Shown: in pieces, positions 16,059-24,811 of the stretch | Layout: each line of letters begins with the position of its first letter | Position numbering within the stretch: position 1 is the stretch's first letter | Origin: Saccharopolyspora thermophila | GTDB taxonomy: Bacteria > Actinomycetota > Actinomycetes > Mycobacteriales > Pseudonocardiaceae | Assembly: GCF_014646075.1 (NCBI RefSeq) | Contig: NZ_BMMT01000020.1 | Span: forward strand, 32,845-96,844 | DNA: 64,000 nucleotides | Direction of reading: 5' to 3' | Translations under genes and position numbers: made by a program | The notes under the pieces: model-generated | The model's input: the letters and a program-made list of their open reading frames with translations, nothing else | What the model was told of the DNA's origin: nothing | The model's database searches: none

Positions 16059-17654
16059 CTATCCGCTGACCTGGTGCTGGGCGATGTCGGTGCGGGCCCG
16101 GTCCACGGCCCGCCGGTCCATGCCGCCGATGCTGAGTTCGAAGCGCACGTCGTTGCCGCCTTCCAGTTCCTTGGCGTGCACCGTGAGCGCCCCGGTCTCG
16201 GACATGGCGAAGGTGACCTCGATGCGGCAGCCCGCGGGCCGCGGCGGGATGCCGGTGAGGAAACCGTTGCCGACCTTGGTGTTGTCGGCCAGTTCCTCCG
16301 ACGGCGTCGCCCCGGCCTGCTCCCACACCTCGATCTCCACCATCCGCTGGTTGTCGATGGCGGTCTGGAACGGGTAGGGGCCGGTGTCGGCGGGCAGCGG
16401 CGTGTTGGCCGGCAGCAGGTGCACCACCATCTGCCGGGCCCGCATCGGGTCGGTGAGCGCCAACGGGTCGCGCGGGTCGACGGCCTTGACCCCGAAAGCC
16501 CGCGGCACCACGGTGGCGACCCGCTTGCGGGCCATCGCGTCGGCGTCGGCTTCGCTGATGCCCAGCTGCCGCGCCGCGTCGCCCGACCTGGCCCGGCGGA
16601 TCGTGGCGAACAGCGCCGCCCCCTTGGCGACGGCAAGGTCCGGTTCGGACAGCCGCGCGTCGAGCCCGAAGCGCTGCTTGAGTCCCGCGGCGACCGCGGG
16701 CATCCGCGTCATGCCCCCGGCCAGCAGCACCTCGTCGAAGTGGTCGACGCCCTTACGCCGCGCGGTGTCGATGATGCGCGCGGTGATGTCCATGGTGCGG
16801 TCCAGCAGGTCCGCGGTCATCGCCTCCAACTCCTGGCGGGTGACCGGGACAGTGACCGCCGCGCCGCCGAACCGCAGCGCGACGGTGCGGGACATGGTGG
16901 CGCTCAACGCCTTCTTGAGGTCCTCCGCGCGTTCGGTGAACTCCTGCATGGCCATGTCGTCGGCACTGGGGTCCAGCCGTGGCTGTTCGGCGCGGAAGCG
17001 GTCCAGCAGGTGTTCGACGATCCGCTGGTCCCAGTCCACGCCGCCGAGTTCCCCGTCGCCGTCGGTGCACACCACCTGGATGTCGTCGCCGCTGACGCGG
17101 ATCACCGAGGTGTCGAACGTGCCGCCGCCGAGGTCGTAGACCAGCACGTGCCGGGGCTGCGTCGTGGCGTCCAGGGCGTTGTGGTGCAGCGCGGCGGCCA
17201 CCGGTTCGTCCAGCACGTCCAGCACGTTCAGCCCGGCGATCTCCCCGGCCTTGCGGGTGGCGTCGCGTTCGGCGATGCCGAAATAGGCGGGCACCGTGAT
17301 CACCACGTCCCGCACGGTGAGTCCGGTGTTCTCCTCGGCGGCGCGGGCCAGTTCCCGCAGGATCAGCGCGGAGATCTTCTCCGGCGTGTAGCGGTGCCCG
17401 TGGTAGGTGTACTCGACGTCGGGGCGGCCCATGTCGCGCTTGACGTGCTGCGCCACCAGGTGTGGCGCCAGCAGCGCGGAGTTCTTCGCCGCGGTGCCCA
17501 CCAGGGCGACGCCCGGCCGCTCGAAGTACACCACCGAGGGCGTGGTGTCCTCGCCGATCGCGCTCCTGGCGATCACCGGTCGAGCGGTCCCGTCGATGTG
17601 TGCGATGCACGAGTGGGTGGTGCCGAGATCGATGCCGAACGTCGTCGGCGCCAT
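16059..17654 (-). CDS. Hsp70/DnaK-family ATPase lacking the C-terminal lid (copy 3)
   Basis: 531 aa, ATG at 17654 with an AAAGGA ribosome site. Complete ATPase domain: GIDLGTTHSCIAH at the start, YDLGGGTFDTSVI and DEVLLAGGMTRMPAV. The substrate-binding beta-sandwich includes VVPRAFGVKAVD and MVEIEVWEQAG. The protein stops right after the beta domain, so the helical lid is absent as in copy 1. It lies 21 nt after the CHAT gene and 12 nt before the antitoxin-like gene. This placement suggests that the effector arm has its own Hsp70, perhaps holding CHAT or RES proteins inactive. The domain call is firm; role inferred. Confidence 0.9.
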   Translation of the reverse strand: MAPTTFGIDLGTTHSCIAHIDGTARPVIARSAIGEDTTPSVVYFERPGVALVGTAAKNSALLAPHLVAQHVKRDMGRPDVEYTYHGHRYTPEKISALILRELARAAEENTGLTVRDVVITVPAYFGIAERDATRKAGEIAGLNVLDVLDEPVAAALHHNALDATTQPRHVLVYDLGGGTFDTSVIRVSGDDIQVVCTDGDGELGGVDWDQRIVEHLLDRFRAEQPRLDPSADDMAMQEFTERAEDLKKALSATMSRTVALRFGGAAVTVPVTRQELEAMTADLLDRTMDITARIIDTARRKGVDHFDEVLLAGGMTRMPAVAAGLKQRFGLDARLSEPDLAVAKGAALFATIRRARSGDAARQLGISEADADAMARKRVATVVPRAFGVKAVDPRDPLALTDPMRARQMVVHLLPANTPLPADTGPYPFQTAIDNQRMVEIEVWEQAGATPSEELADNTKVGNGFLTGIPPRPAGCRIEVTFAMSETGALTVHAKELEGGNDVRFELSIGGMDRRAVDRARTDIAQHQVSG

Positions 17655-17675
17655 ACCAGTCCTTTCTGTCGGGGG

Positions 17676-20600
17676 TTACCGGCCCTGGTAGGTGAATGCT
17701 GCCCAGTGCGCGGGTTCGGTGGGGTCGACTTCGGCGAAGTAGGCCGCCAGTTCCTCCGGTACGCCGGGCAGCGCGCGGCGGCGCGGGTCGAGCATCCACA
17801 GTTGGGCGGCGCGCAGGGCAGCGGCCGGGTCGGCGTACCCGGCGTTGAGGAAGTGGTGGAAGACGATCATGAACATCGAGGTGGGCAGGTCCTCGACCTC
17901 CCAGCGGGTGCCGACCACACCGGCGGCCCCGGCGGCGAGGAACGCCGTGGACAGCGTCAGCACCTCGTCGTGCTGGCGGTCGGTGAGGTCGCTGGCGCAC
18001 GCCGCGAGCACCACCAGCGCCCCCGGCGCATCGCGCGGCCGTTCCCGGGCCTGCCGCAGGATGTCCTGCACCGGTAGCTCCTCGCCGTTGCCCAGCAGCA
18101 ACGCGGATTCGACCGGCAGTTCCGCGGGAGTGGCGTGGCAGGCCAGGTGCAGCAGCGACGCGCCGGGCAGCCGCGCCAGTACGTCGCCCGGTGTCGGCAG
18201 CGGCTCGCGGCGGCGGCGCGTACTCGGCCTGCCCAGGTAGGTGCCGCCGCCGTAGTGCTGCTGGTGGAGGTAATCGAGCTCGTGCCGGCTCCAGTGCAGT
18301 TCCGGCGTGCGCAGCAGCACCGGTTCGCTGTCCCAGTCCCGGGTTGCGCGCCGCCCGGCTTGCAGGAACTGCCGCGCCGAGGCGGCGTAGCAGATCACGG
18401 CGTCCTGACACGCGTAGCGGACCCTGCCGCCCGGCACCCGGCGTCGCGCGGCGTGCCACGGCACGGTGCCCAGCTTCCCCACCGGAACCAGCACGATCCG
18501 CAGCGGCCGGTCCCGCGAGGTGGCGGTGATCCGGTCGAACACCCGGTTCAGCACCGCCGTCCACGCCCAGTCGCACACCGCCTCCAGCGCGGGCCGCCAC
18601 CGGTCGTCGACGCCGGCGCCGACCCGGGCGCGTTCGCGTTGCAGCTGGTCGAAGCGCTCCACCGGCCCGTCCTCGGCGAGCAGCGCCGACGGCACGCGCT
18701 CCACCCGCCCGTCCGCGGTCACCAGCACCGACACCCCGGGCAGCAGGTACACCAACCCCTGGGTACGGGCCGCGCGGAGCCCGGCGGCGATCTCGGCGAC
18801 CGAAGGCGGGGACAGCAACTGCGCCTCCGCCTCGGTGCCCTCGAAGGCGTGCAACACCCGGTAGCGCAGGTCGCTGGGCAGGGCCGCGTCCGCGACGCGC
18901 ATCGCCTGCGCCGTACCGGTGTCCCACAGTTGTTCCCGCCCCACCTCGGCTTCCCACCGCTCGGCGAGGTCGGCGTGGCCGTTCGCGCGCAGCAGCGCGG
19001 GCATGCCCGACTCGACGGTGGCGGCGTGCAGCACCATGCCGCGCCCGAGTTCCAGTGCCTGCACAGCGGTGTCGGCCTGCCCCGCGACCAGGCACCACGC
19101 GCTGACTTCCGCGGCCTCGCCGGACGCGACGGCGGCGGTTTCCAACGCGCGACGCGGGGTCGACTGCAACAGCACGTTCCGCGCGCGCTCCCGCAACGCC
19201 TCCAACCCGGTGCTGATCGCCCGCTGCTGGTCCCGGCGGGCGTTGTCGCCGCGGGCGGCGTAGCAGTCGGCCAGGGTGGTGAGCAGGTTCGCCGTCTCGA
19301 AATCGCCTGGCTCCAGCGTGAACTCACGCCGCACCTGCTCGAACCGGTCGATGGCGTTGTTCAGGTCGCGCGGCGAGCCGGTCAGCTCGAAGCGCATCCG
19401 CAGCGCGGTCGCCAACCCGCGCAGCGCGCTGCGCCGTTCCTTCGGGAACAGGTCGGGGTTCGCGCAGACCTCGGTCAGCATGCCGATGGCCCGGTTCAAC
19501 GACGCGAGATCCCTGGTGGCGAACGCCGGGCCCACCAGGGCCGTTGCCGCGCTGATGGTTTCGTGCGGTCGGTCGAGGTGGTGCCCGGGCATCCGCTGCA
19601 GCGCCCCGAGAATGTCGTCGACCGCGCTGCGCACCTCGACCGGATCGACGTTCTCCGGTGTGTACTCGGTGCCGGTGAGCATGCCGCGCAGCAGCCGGAC
19701 GGTGCCCTTCGCGCTCTTTAGGCGGGGATGCAGCAGGTGGTCGGCGGGCAGGTCCGCCAGCATCGCGTCCAGATCGGCGGCAACCTCGTCCAGCACGGCG
19801 GAATCCAGGTGATGCGGGGAAATCCGGCTCATCGCGATGGTGAAGCGGGTGATGATGTCGTCGCCGTCGTTGCCCGCCGCGTAGAACCGCGCCGCCTCCA
19901 GGTCCTCCTGCCCGCCGAACGCCATGAACCGCTGGATGAGCAGATTGCTCAACCACGGCAGCAGCAGAGGCCGCAGGTTGTGGTCGGCGGGCAGCAGCTC
20001 GTCGGCGCACCGCGCGTGCCGCACGGACGAGTCGAACAGATCCCTTGCGCCGCCGGTCATCGCGTCGAAGCCCTCGGCGACGGCCAGCAGGAAGTGGTTG
20101 ATCGCGGCGTTGACCGGGTCGGCGGCGCCGCGCCCGACGGCCTGCCCGGCCAGCTCCCGGACCCGGGCCAGCGACTGCGTGGACCGGGTGCGGTCCGACG
20201 CGACCGAGACCAGCAACGCCGCGGTCAGCGGGGTGAGCACCGCGGCGCGATCGGGGTCGTCGTCGGAGAACCGCGTCAGCGCCTGCTCCAGCCGCCGCAC
20301 CACGGCCGCGTGCTCGTCGGGGTGCATGTTCGGCGTGCCGGGCAGGGTGGACGTGCTGCGCAGGCCGCTGAGCAGCAGTGACCGCATCGGGTGCCCGGCG
20401 GGCAGGGCGGCGGCCGCGTCGGCCAGCCGCTCGGTGGCCGCGTCGGTGGCCTCGGAACTGCCGGTGACCTCGGCGAGCCTGGCGGCCAGCCCGGCCTGCA
20501 GCGCGGTGATCTCGGCCCGGCCCGGCACCTCGTCGTCCCAGGACCGGGCGGCATCGTCGAGTTCGGCGATGGCGGTCTCCCAGTCCGCGGGATCGGACTG

Positions 20601-21434
20601 CTCCGCCAGGTTCGCGGCGGCGTCGACGATGACCTTCAACGTGGTGACGGCACCGTCGGTCGCGGAGTCGGGGGAGAGCGCGTCCAGGTGGCGGCGGATT
20701 TCGGCGTGCTGCTCCGGGGAGATCCGCAGCGAAACCCCGTCGGCCATGTCCGCGGTCACCTTGCCCTGTCGCAGCTCGGCGGGGATGTCCTGGGTCACCA
20801 GCAGGTAGGCGAGACCGATGTGGCAGGCGTCGGCGGTGCGGGTGTCCTCGCTGTCGCGCAACGCCGCGGTCAGATCCTCGGTGGCGGCACGGTGATCGGT
20901 GTCGCCGCCACCGCGGGACAGGAACCGGGTGAGGTGCATCATCCCGCGCACGAAGCGAATCTGCCTGCGTAGTGCGGATTCCGGCAGCTGCTCGAACGCG
21001 GTGTTCAGCTCGGCGAGGGCGTCGTCGACGTGCTCGAACTCGTCCAAAGCCAACACCAGCTGCGCGGTGATCAACCCGATGCGGGCGACGATCTCGGCGG
21101 CGTCCTCAGCCAGCAGCGGGCGGAGTTGCCGCAGATATCCGACCGCGGTGCGGAATTCCTCCGGCTCGCCGCGCTCGGCGAGGAGCGCGTGCGCCATCCC
21201 GAGCTGGTACAGCGGTGCGGCGCGGGCGGGTGAGTCGGCCGCGAGGGCGTGCAGCAGAGTGCCCGCGACGTCGATGACCTCGCCGACGTCGGCCCCGGTG
21301 GTCTGGGCGCGGTGCAGCAGCAGATCGGCCAGCTCCACCAGGAGGTGGTACGCGGTCTCGTCGTCCAGGTCGTCGGCCAACCGCGCGTATCGCTGCGCGA
21401 CGGCCTCGTCGAGTTCCGCTGGGTCGGCCGACAT
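17676..21434 (-). CDS. CHAT-domain (caspase-fold) protease with long helical-repeat N-terminus
   Basis: 1252 aa, ATG at 21434 after GGGGGTGG. Residues 1 to about 850 are Ala/Leu/Asp-rich antiparallel helices in TPR-like arrangement, likely a sensor or binding scaffold. The C-terminal 350 residues form a CHAT domain: SLLHLACHATPAELP with catalytic His1100, and LVVLAACASDLTDRQ with catalytic Cys1146, followed by FLAAGAAGVVGTRWEVED, the typical end of the fold. The His-Cys distance and order are normal, so the enzyme looks active. CHAT proteases cleave specific partners (for example in Craspase and gasdermin systems). Candidates here are the island's own proteins; no gasdermin-like gene is seen. 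First gene of the minus-strand arm. Confidence 0.88.
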   Translation of the reverse strand: MSADPAELDEAVAQRYARLADDLDDETAYHLLVELADLLLHRAQTTGADVGEVIDVAGTLLHALAADSPARAAPLYQLGMAHALLAERGEPEEFRTAVGYLRQLRPLLAEDAAEIVARIGLITAQLVLALDEFEHVDDALAELNTAFEQLPESALRRQIRFVRGMMHLTRFLSRGGGDTDHRAATEDLTAALRDSEDTRTADACHIGLAYLLVTQDIPAELRQGKVTADMADGVSLRISPEQHAEIRRHLDALSPDSATDGAVTTLKVIVDAAANLAEQSDPADWETAIAELDDAARSWDDEVPGRAEITALQAGLAARLAEVTGSSEATDAATERLADAAAALPAGHPMRSLLLSGLRSTSTLPGTPNMHPDEHAAVVRRLEQALTRFSDDDPDRAAVLTPLTAALLVSVASDRTRSTQSLARVRELAGQAVGRGAADPVNAAINHFLLAVAEGFDAMTGGARDLFDSSVRHARCADELLPADHNLRPLLLPWLSNLLIQRFMAFGGQEDLEAARFYAAGNDGDDIITRFTIAMSRISPHHLDSAVLDEVAADLDAMLADLPADHLLHPRLKSAKGTVRLLRGMLTGTEYTPENVDPVEVRSAVDDILGALQRMPGHHLDRPHETISAATALVGPAFATRDLASLNRAIGMLTEVCANPDLFPKERRSALRGLATALRMRFELTGSPRDLNNAIDRFEQVRREFTLEPGDFETANLLTTLADCYAARGDNARRDQQRAISTGLEALRERARNVLLQSTPRRALETAAVASGEAAEVSAWCLVAGQADTAVQALELGRGMVLHAATVESGMPALLRANGHADLAERWEAEVGREQLWDTGTAQAMRVADAALPSDLRYRVLHAFEGTEAEAQLLSPPSVAEIAAGLRAARTQGLVYLLPGVSVLVTADGRVERVPSALLAEDGPVERFDQLQRERARVGAGVDDRWRPALEAVCDWAWTAVLNRVFDRITATSRDRPLRIVLVPVGKLGTVPWHAARRRVPGGRVRYACQDAVICYAASARQFLQAGRRATRDWDSEPVLLRTPELHWSRHELDYLHQQHYGGGTYLGRPSTRRRREPLPTPGDVLARLPGASLLHLACHATPAELPVESALLLGNGEELPVQDILRQARERPRDAPGALVVLAACASDLTDRQHDEVLTLSTAFLAAGAAGVVGTRWEVEDLPTSMFMIVFHHFLNAGYADPAAALRAAQLWMLDPRRRALPGVPEELAAYFAEVDPTEPAHWAAFTYQGR

Positions 21435-21461
21435 CCCACCCCCTCAGCAGTCCCGATCAAG

Positions 21462-21467
21462 CTTATA
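21462..21467 (-). promoter_or_regulatory. Putative -10 element of the CHAT-Hsp70-RES operon
   Basis: On the minus strand TATAAG (plus-strand CTTATA) lies 28 bp upstream of the CHAT start in a locally AT-richer stretch. A weak -35 candidate, TCGTGT, lies 17 bp further upstream. The 12-bp palindrome seen before the plus-strand operon is not repeated here, so the two arms are probably regulated separately. Confidence 0.4.
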
Positions 21468-21698
21468 GAACCACCCAATCCCCCACACGAGATTCGACAC
21501 AAATCCCAATTCCGTGGGTGGGAAGTCGGGTGGCGGGACAGAGCGCTCCGATGAGCGGATCATCTTCCGCACCAGCCTGCCGTGTGCTGTCTGCCGAACG
21601 GGTGAATCGGCTGGCGGGAATCGGCTGTTCAGACCACGAGGGGGCGGATCGTCGGCATAGTGACCGGGCTCTGTCCCCTTGTGTGCGAAGGAGTTCCG

Positions 21699-22991
21699 GT
21701 GGCTGTCCGACTACCCCGAGCCGCAGCGGTCCTCTCCGCCGCCGTCGCGGCGGTCCTGGCGACAACGGCACCAGCGCCGGCCGCGACGGCCACCCCGCCG
21801 AACCTGGTGGATTTCGAGCTGGTGAACACCAGCGGCGACCTGCGGTCCCGAGTGGACAAACTGGCTGACCAGCTCCCGAAGGCCGACGTCCCGAGCATCC
21901 TGGCGAACGCCAACCGCCAGGGCAGCACGGGCGACGCCTGCACGTCTCCGGCGCTGGATGCGATGCAGGAGGCGCCGCTGCGCAAGTTCTGCTTCAACGC
22001 CGAGGACACCGGAAAGGTCGGCGGCACCGTGGAGTGGATGCCGCAGGGCGTGACAACCGTGGCGGACGCCAACGACGACCAGCAGGTGGGCGGCAAGCAG
22101 GCCCTGCTGGTGAGTTGGTACGACAAGGGCACGGACCCGATCAAGGGCGTCCGCGTGTCGTTCCTCGACCCGGCGACCAGCAAATACCGCCACGTCCTGC
22201 TGGTGTACCCGTACATCAACAGCAACGGAAACCCGTCCTACGAAGCCGTGACCACCCCGCAGGCGGGCAACGGGAACAGCGTCCACGCGGGCGGAACAGC
22301 CTGGTACGGCAACTACCTCTACGTGGTGGACACCGCCCGAGGCATCCGCATCTTCGACATGCGCACCATCTTCGACCTCGGCGCCGCCGACAACGGCGAC
22401 ACGTCGAACAAAGCCCTGGTGGGCCGCCACGACAACATGTACCACGGCTTCGGCTACCGCTATGTGATGCCGCAGGTGGCGGGCTGGTCGAATCCGGAAG
22501 GTGTGGTGGACCACCCGGGCGACTACAAGTGCACGGCCACGGGACGCCAGCGCTACTCGTACGTTTCCCTGGACCGCAGCACCTCCCCGCACACCCTGCT
22601 GACGGGCGAGTACTGCGCGGACCAGCACAACGCGAACCTGAACGGCCGGGTGGCCCGGTGGAACCTGGCCACCACGGGCCTCCCGGCACCGGACAGCGAC
22701 GGAACCTGGCGAGCCACGTCGGCCTACCGCCTGCCGAAACCCCGAGTCCAGGGAGTCACGGCGGCAGCAGGCCGCTGGTACCTCAGCACCAGCAACGGGC
22801 AGAACAACGCGGGCAACTTCCAGGCCGCGGTCCCGGACAAGGACACCGGAGCCGGTGTCCTCACCACCGACGGCCCCAACCGGGCGGTGGCGATCGGTGT
22901 GGAAGACCTCTCGTACTGGCCGGGCAACAACGAGGTCTGGACGGTCACGGAACACCCGGGCAAGCGGGTCCTCTACAGCGTTGCCCGCTAG
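21699..22991 (+). CDS. Secreted protein of unknown function, possible beta-propeller
   Basis: 430 aa from a GTG at 21699 with AAGGAG at 21688-21693; the upstream in-frame start at 21660 lacks a site. Residues 1-29 form a signal peptide (VLSAAVAAVLATTAPAPAAT). The mature protein is rich in Tyr, Trp, Gly and Asn, with repeated blade-like strands such as NYLYVVDTARGIRIFDM and RWYLSTSNGQNNAGN, plus four Cys that could form disulfides. This suggests an extracellular beta-propeller. No catalytic motif recognised. It follows the CHAT promoter region divergently and ends 12 bp before the convergent small membrane gene. The function is unknown; secretion is well supported. Confidence 0.7.
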   Translation: MAVRLPRAAAVLSAAVAAVLATTAPAPAATATPPNLVDFELVNTSGDLRSRVDKLADQLPKADVPSILANANRQGSTGDACTSPALDAMQEAPLRKFCFNAEDTGKVGGTVEWMPQGVTTVADANDDQQVGGKQALLVSWYDKGTDPIKGVRVSFLDPATSKYRHVLLVYPYINSNGNPSYEAVTTPQAGNGNSVHAGGTAWYGNYLYVVDTARGIRIFDMRTIFDLGAADNGDTSNKALVGRHDNMYHGFGYRYVMPQVAGWSNPEGVVDHPGDYKCTATGRQRYSYVSLDRSTSPHTLLTGEYCADQHNANLNGRVARWNLATTGLPAPDSDGTWRATSAYRLPKPRVQGVTAAAGRWYLSTSNGQNNAGNFQAAVPDKDTGAGVLTTDGPNRAVAIGVEDLSYWPGNNEVWTVTEHPGKRVLYSVAR

Positions 22992-23003
22992 CCGCTCGCG
23001 AGG

Positions 23004-23399
<396 letters not shown>

Positions 23400-23610
23400 C
23401 CGATCAGACTGCCAGAACTTGGCCTGATCTCGGCGCGATCTGGGACGATGCCCGTCCTACCGGCACGGCTACGTTCGGGTCGCTCGTGGCATCGTGTCGA
23501 TGGAGACGGCGCGGTTTCCACCGTGATGGCGACAACGCGGTGCCGCCACTGCCGCGAACGCCCCGGCCGCCAGTGCGGCTACGGACCACCCGCGTAGAGA
23601 GGAACAGCGG

Positions 23611-23832
23611 ATGACAACCGAGCCGGGCGAATCGGGCGATGGTGAGTCGACACCGGCCGGGCCGAACGCGGTGTGCCACACCTGCGGCGGCATGCAGCGG
23701 ATCAGTACTCCTCGGCTGTACGTGGTGCAGGCAACGAACGAGCTCACAACCGGTATGACGATGGCCGAGGGGCGCACCTGCCCGCAGTGCAAGGGCCGGG
23801 GCTCTCTGTCGGGGCTGCAGCCGCCTGGGTAG
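23611..23832 (+). CDS. 73-aa zinc-ribbon-like protein
   Basis: 73 residues, ATG after AGAGGAAC. Two CxxC knuckles, CHTCGG (about 22-27) and CPQCKGRG (about 57-64), sit 35 residues apart; the second resembles the CxxCxGxG of DnaJ zinc fingers. Between them is a short beta-like segment. It probably binds one zinc ion. Role unknown; it is not adjacent to a chaperone gene. Confidence 0.6.
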   Translation: MTTEPGESGDGESTPAGPNAVCHTCGGMQRISTPRLYVVQATNELTTGMTMAEGRTCPQCKGRGSLSGLQPPG

Positions 23833-23856
23833 CAACTTCGTCTACCTGCGGTTTTG

Positions 23857-23930
23857 CGCCCCCAGCAGGATTCGAACCTGCGACCTAAGGATTAGAAGTC
23901 CTTTGCTCTATCCAGCTGAGCTATGGGGGC
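23857..23930 (-). tRNA. tRNA-Arg (anticodon TCT)
   Basis: The minus strand folds as a complete cloverleaf: acceptor GCCCCCA pairing with TGGGGGC, D arm GCTCAGCTGGATAGAGC, anticodon stem AAGGA/TCCTT with loop CTTCTAA (anticodon TCT, decoding AGA/AGG), variable AGGTC, and T arm GCAGGTTCGAATCCTGC. CCA is not encoded. AGA is a rare codon in this GC-rich genome. Confidence 0.95.
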
Positions 23931-24053
23931 CGTTCGGTCGACAGCTCGGGCTGAGCTGCAGCAAGCAGGGTAGCGGTACGGGACTCCCGGCGCGGGACCG
24001 ACGCCGCAGCCGTTGCCGAGCCGGTACCGAACGGCAGCCTGATCGACAGCCGG

Positions 24054-24626
24054 TCAGACCGCGGGCAGCTTGCCCAGGGCGGCCCTGGTCAGCTGGAACA
24101 GCTGGTCGGAGGTGTCGGCCGCGGAAGCACCCTGCATCGACAGCATGGTCAGCATCGAGTGGTCCTGGTGGATCGCGGTGGCCGCGGTGCACGTCTGGTA
24201 GCCGCTGACCAACTCGCAGTACAGCCAGGCTGAGTGCCCTTCCACGTCGACCTGCACGCCGCGGGGTTGGCGGTTCGCCGCCTTCTCGAACGGCTCGTAG
24301 AAGCCGGCGGCGGCCGTGTTCTCCGGGCCGCTGCCGAGCAGGTGCGCGCAGCTCCCGGCGATCGGATTGTCCGGGTGCGGCGGTCCGACCGGGCCACCGA
24401 CCAGGGCCAGGTCGGCTGGGGTCAGCAGGTTGCACGGGTCGATGCCGGCGATGGTGCGCGGTATCGGGATGCGGGCTTGCGGGGTCATGGTGGACCGCGG
24501 CGGCGTCGGCTCGTTGTGAAATCCGGCCGCCGGGATCGGCGCACCGGGGACCTGCGTGGCGCACCCGGTCACGACCGACAACAAGCACACCGGAACCAGG
24601 AGCAGCCAGCGGCGGACAAGGGTCAC
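24054..24626 (-). CDS. DUF3558-like lipoprotein
   Basis: 190 aa from the GTG at 24626. A lipoprotein signal peptide is followed by the lipobox VVTGC with Cys near residue 22, so the protein is anchored to the outer face of the membrane. The mature part has DPCNLLTPADLALVGG and SCAHLL, the pattern of actinobacterial DUF3558 lipoproteins, with paired Cys likely forming disulfides (CAHLL, LYCELV, QTCTAA). No function is established for the family. It is divergent from the CopD-CtaG gene, with a 185-bp spacer between the two starts. Confidence 0.75.
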   Translation of the reverse strand: MTLVRRWLLLVPVCLLSVVTGCATQVPGAPIPAAGFHNEPTPPRSTMTPQARIPIPRTIAGIDPCNLLTPADLALVGGPVGPPHPDNPIAGSCAHLLGSGPENTAAAGFYEPFEKAANRQPRGVQVDVEGHSAWLYCELVSGYQTCTAATAIHQDHSMLTMLSMQGASAADTSDQLFQLTRAALGKLPAV

Positions 24627-24799
24627 AGCGGTAACGGTAGCGGTTCGCCGGTGCTGCCGACCATCACGATGACGTGCTCCGTTCGTGCCAGCCGGTGGCT
24701 GTGTGGGCAACCAGACACCGGCCACCGCGACCCGGTTCCGCCACGAACGCGCAGGTCAGACCGGGCCATCCTGCGAGGTGATGCTCGCGCACCTGCGGC

Positions 24800-24805
24800 T
24801 ACGCT
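24800..24805 (+). promoter_or_regulatory. Leaderless-type -10 for the CopD-CtaG gene
   Basis: TACGCT lies 6 nt before the GTG at 24812, so transcription is expected to start at or next to the start codon. There is no ribosome site upstream, which fits a leaderless mRNA. Confidence 0.5.
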
Positions 24806-24811
24806 CGGTGT

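Noticed and set aside
1..21500. Integrated prophage or transposon as carrier of the island
   Set aside because: No integrase, transposase, att-like repeats or phage structural genes were seen; the only tRNA lies about 2.4 kb beyond the island.
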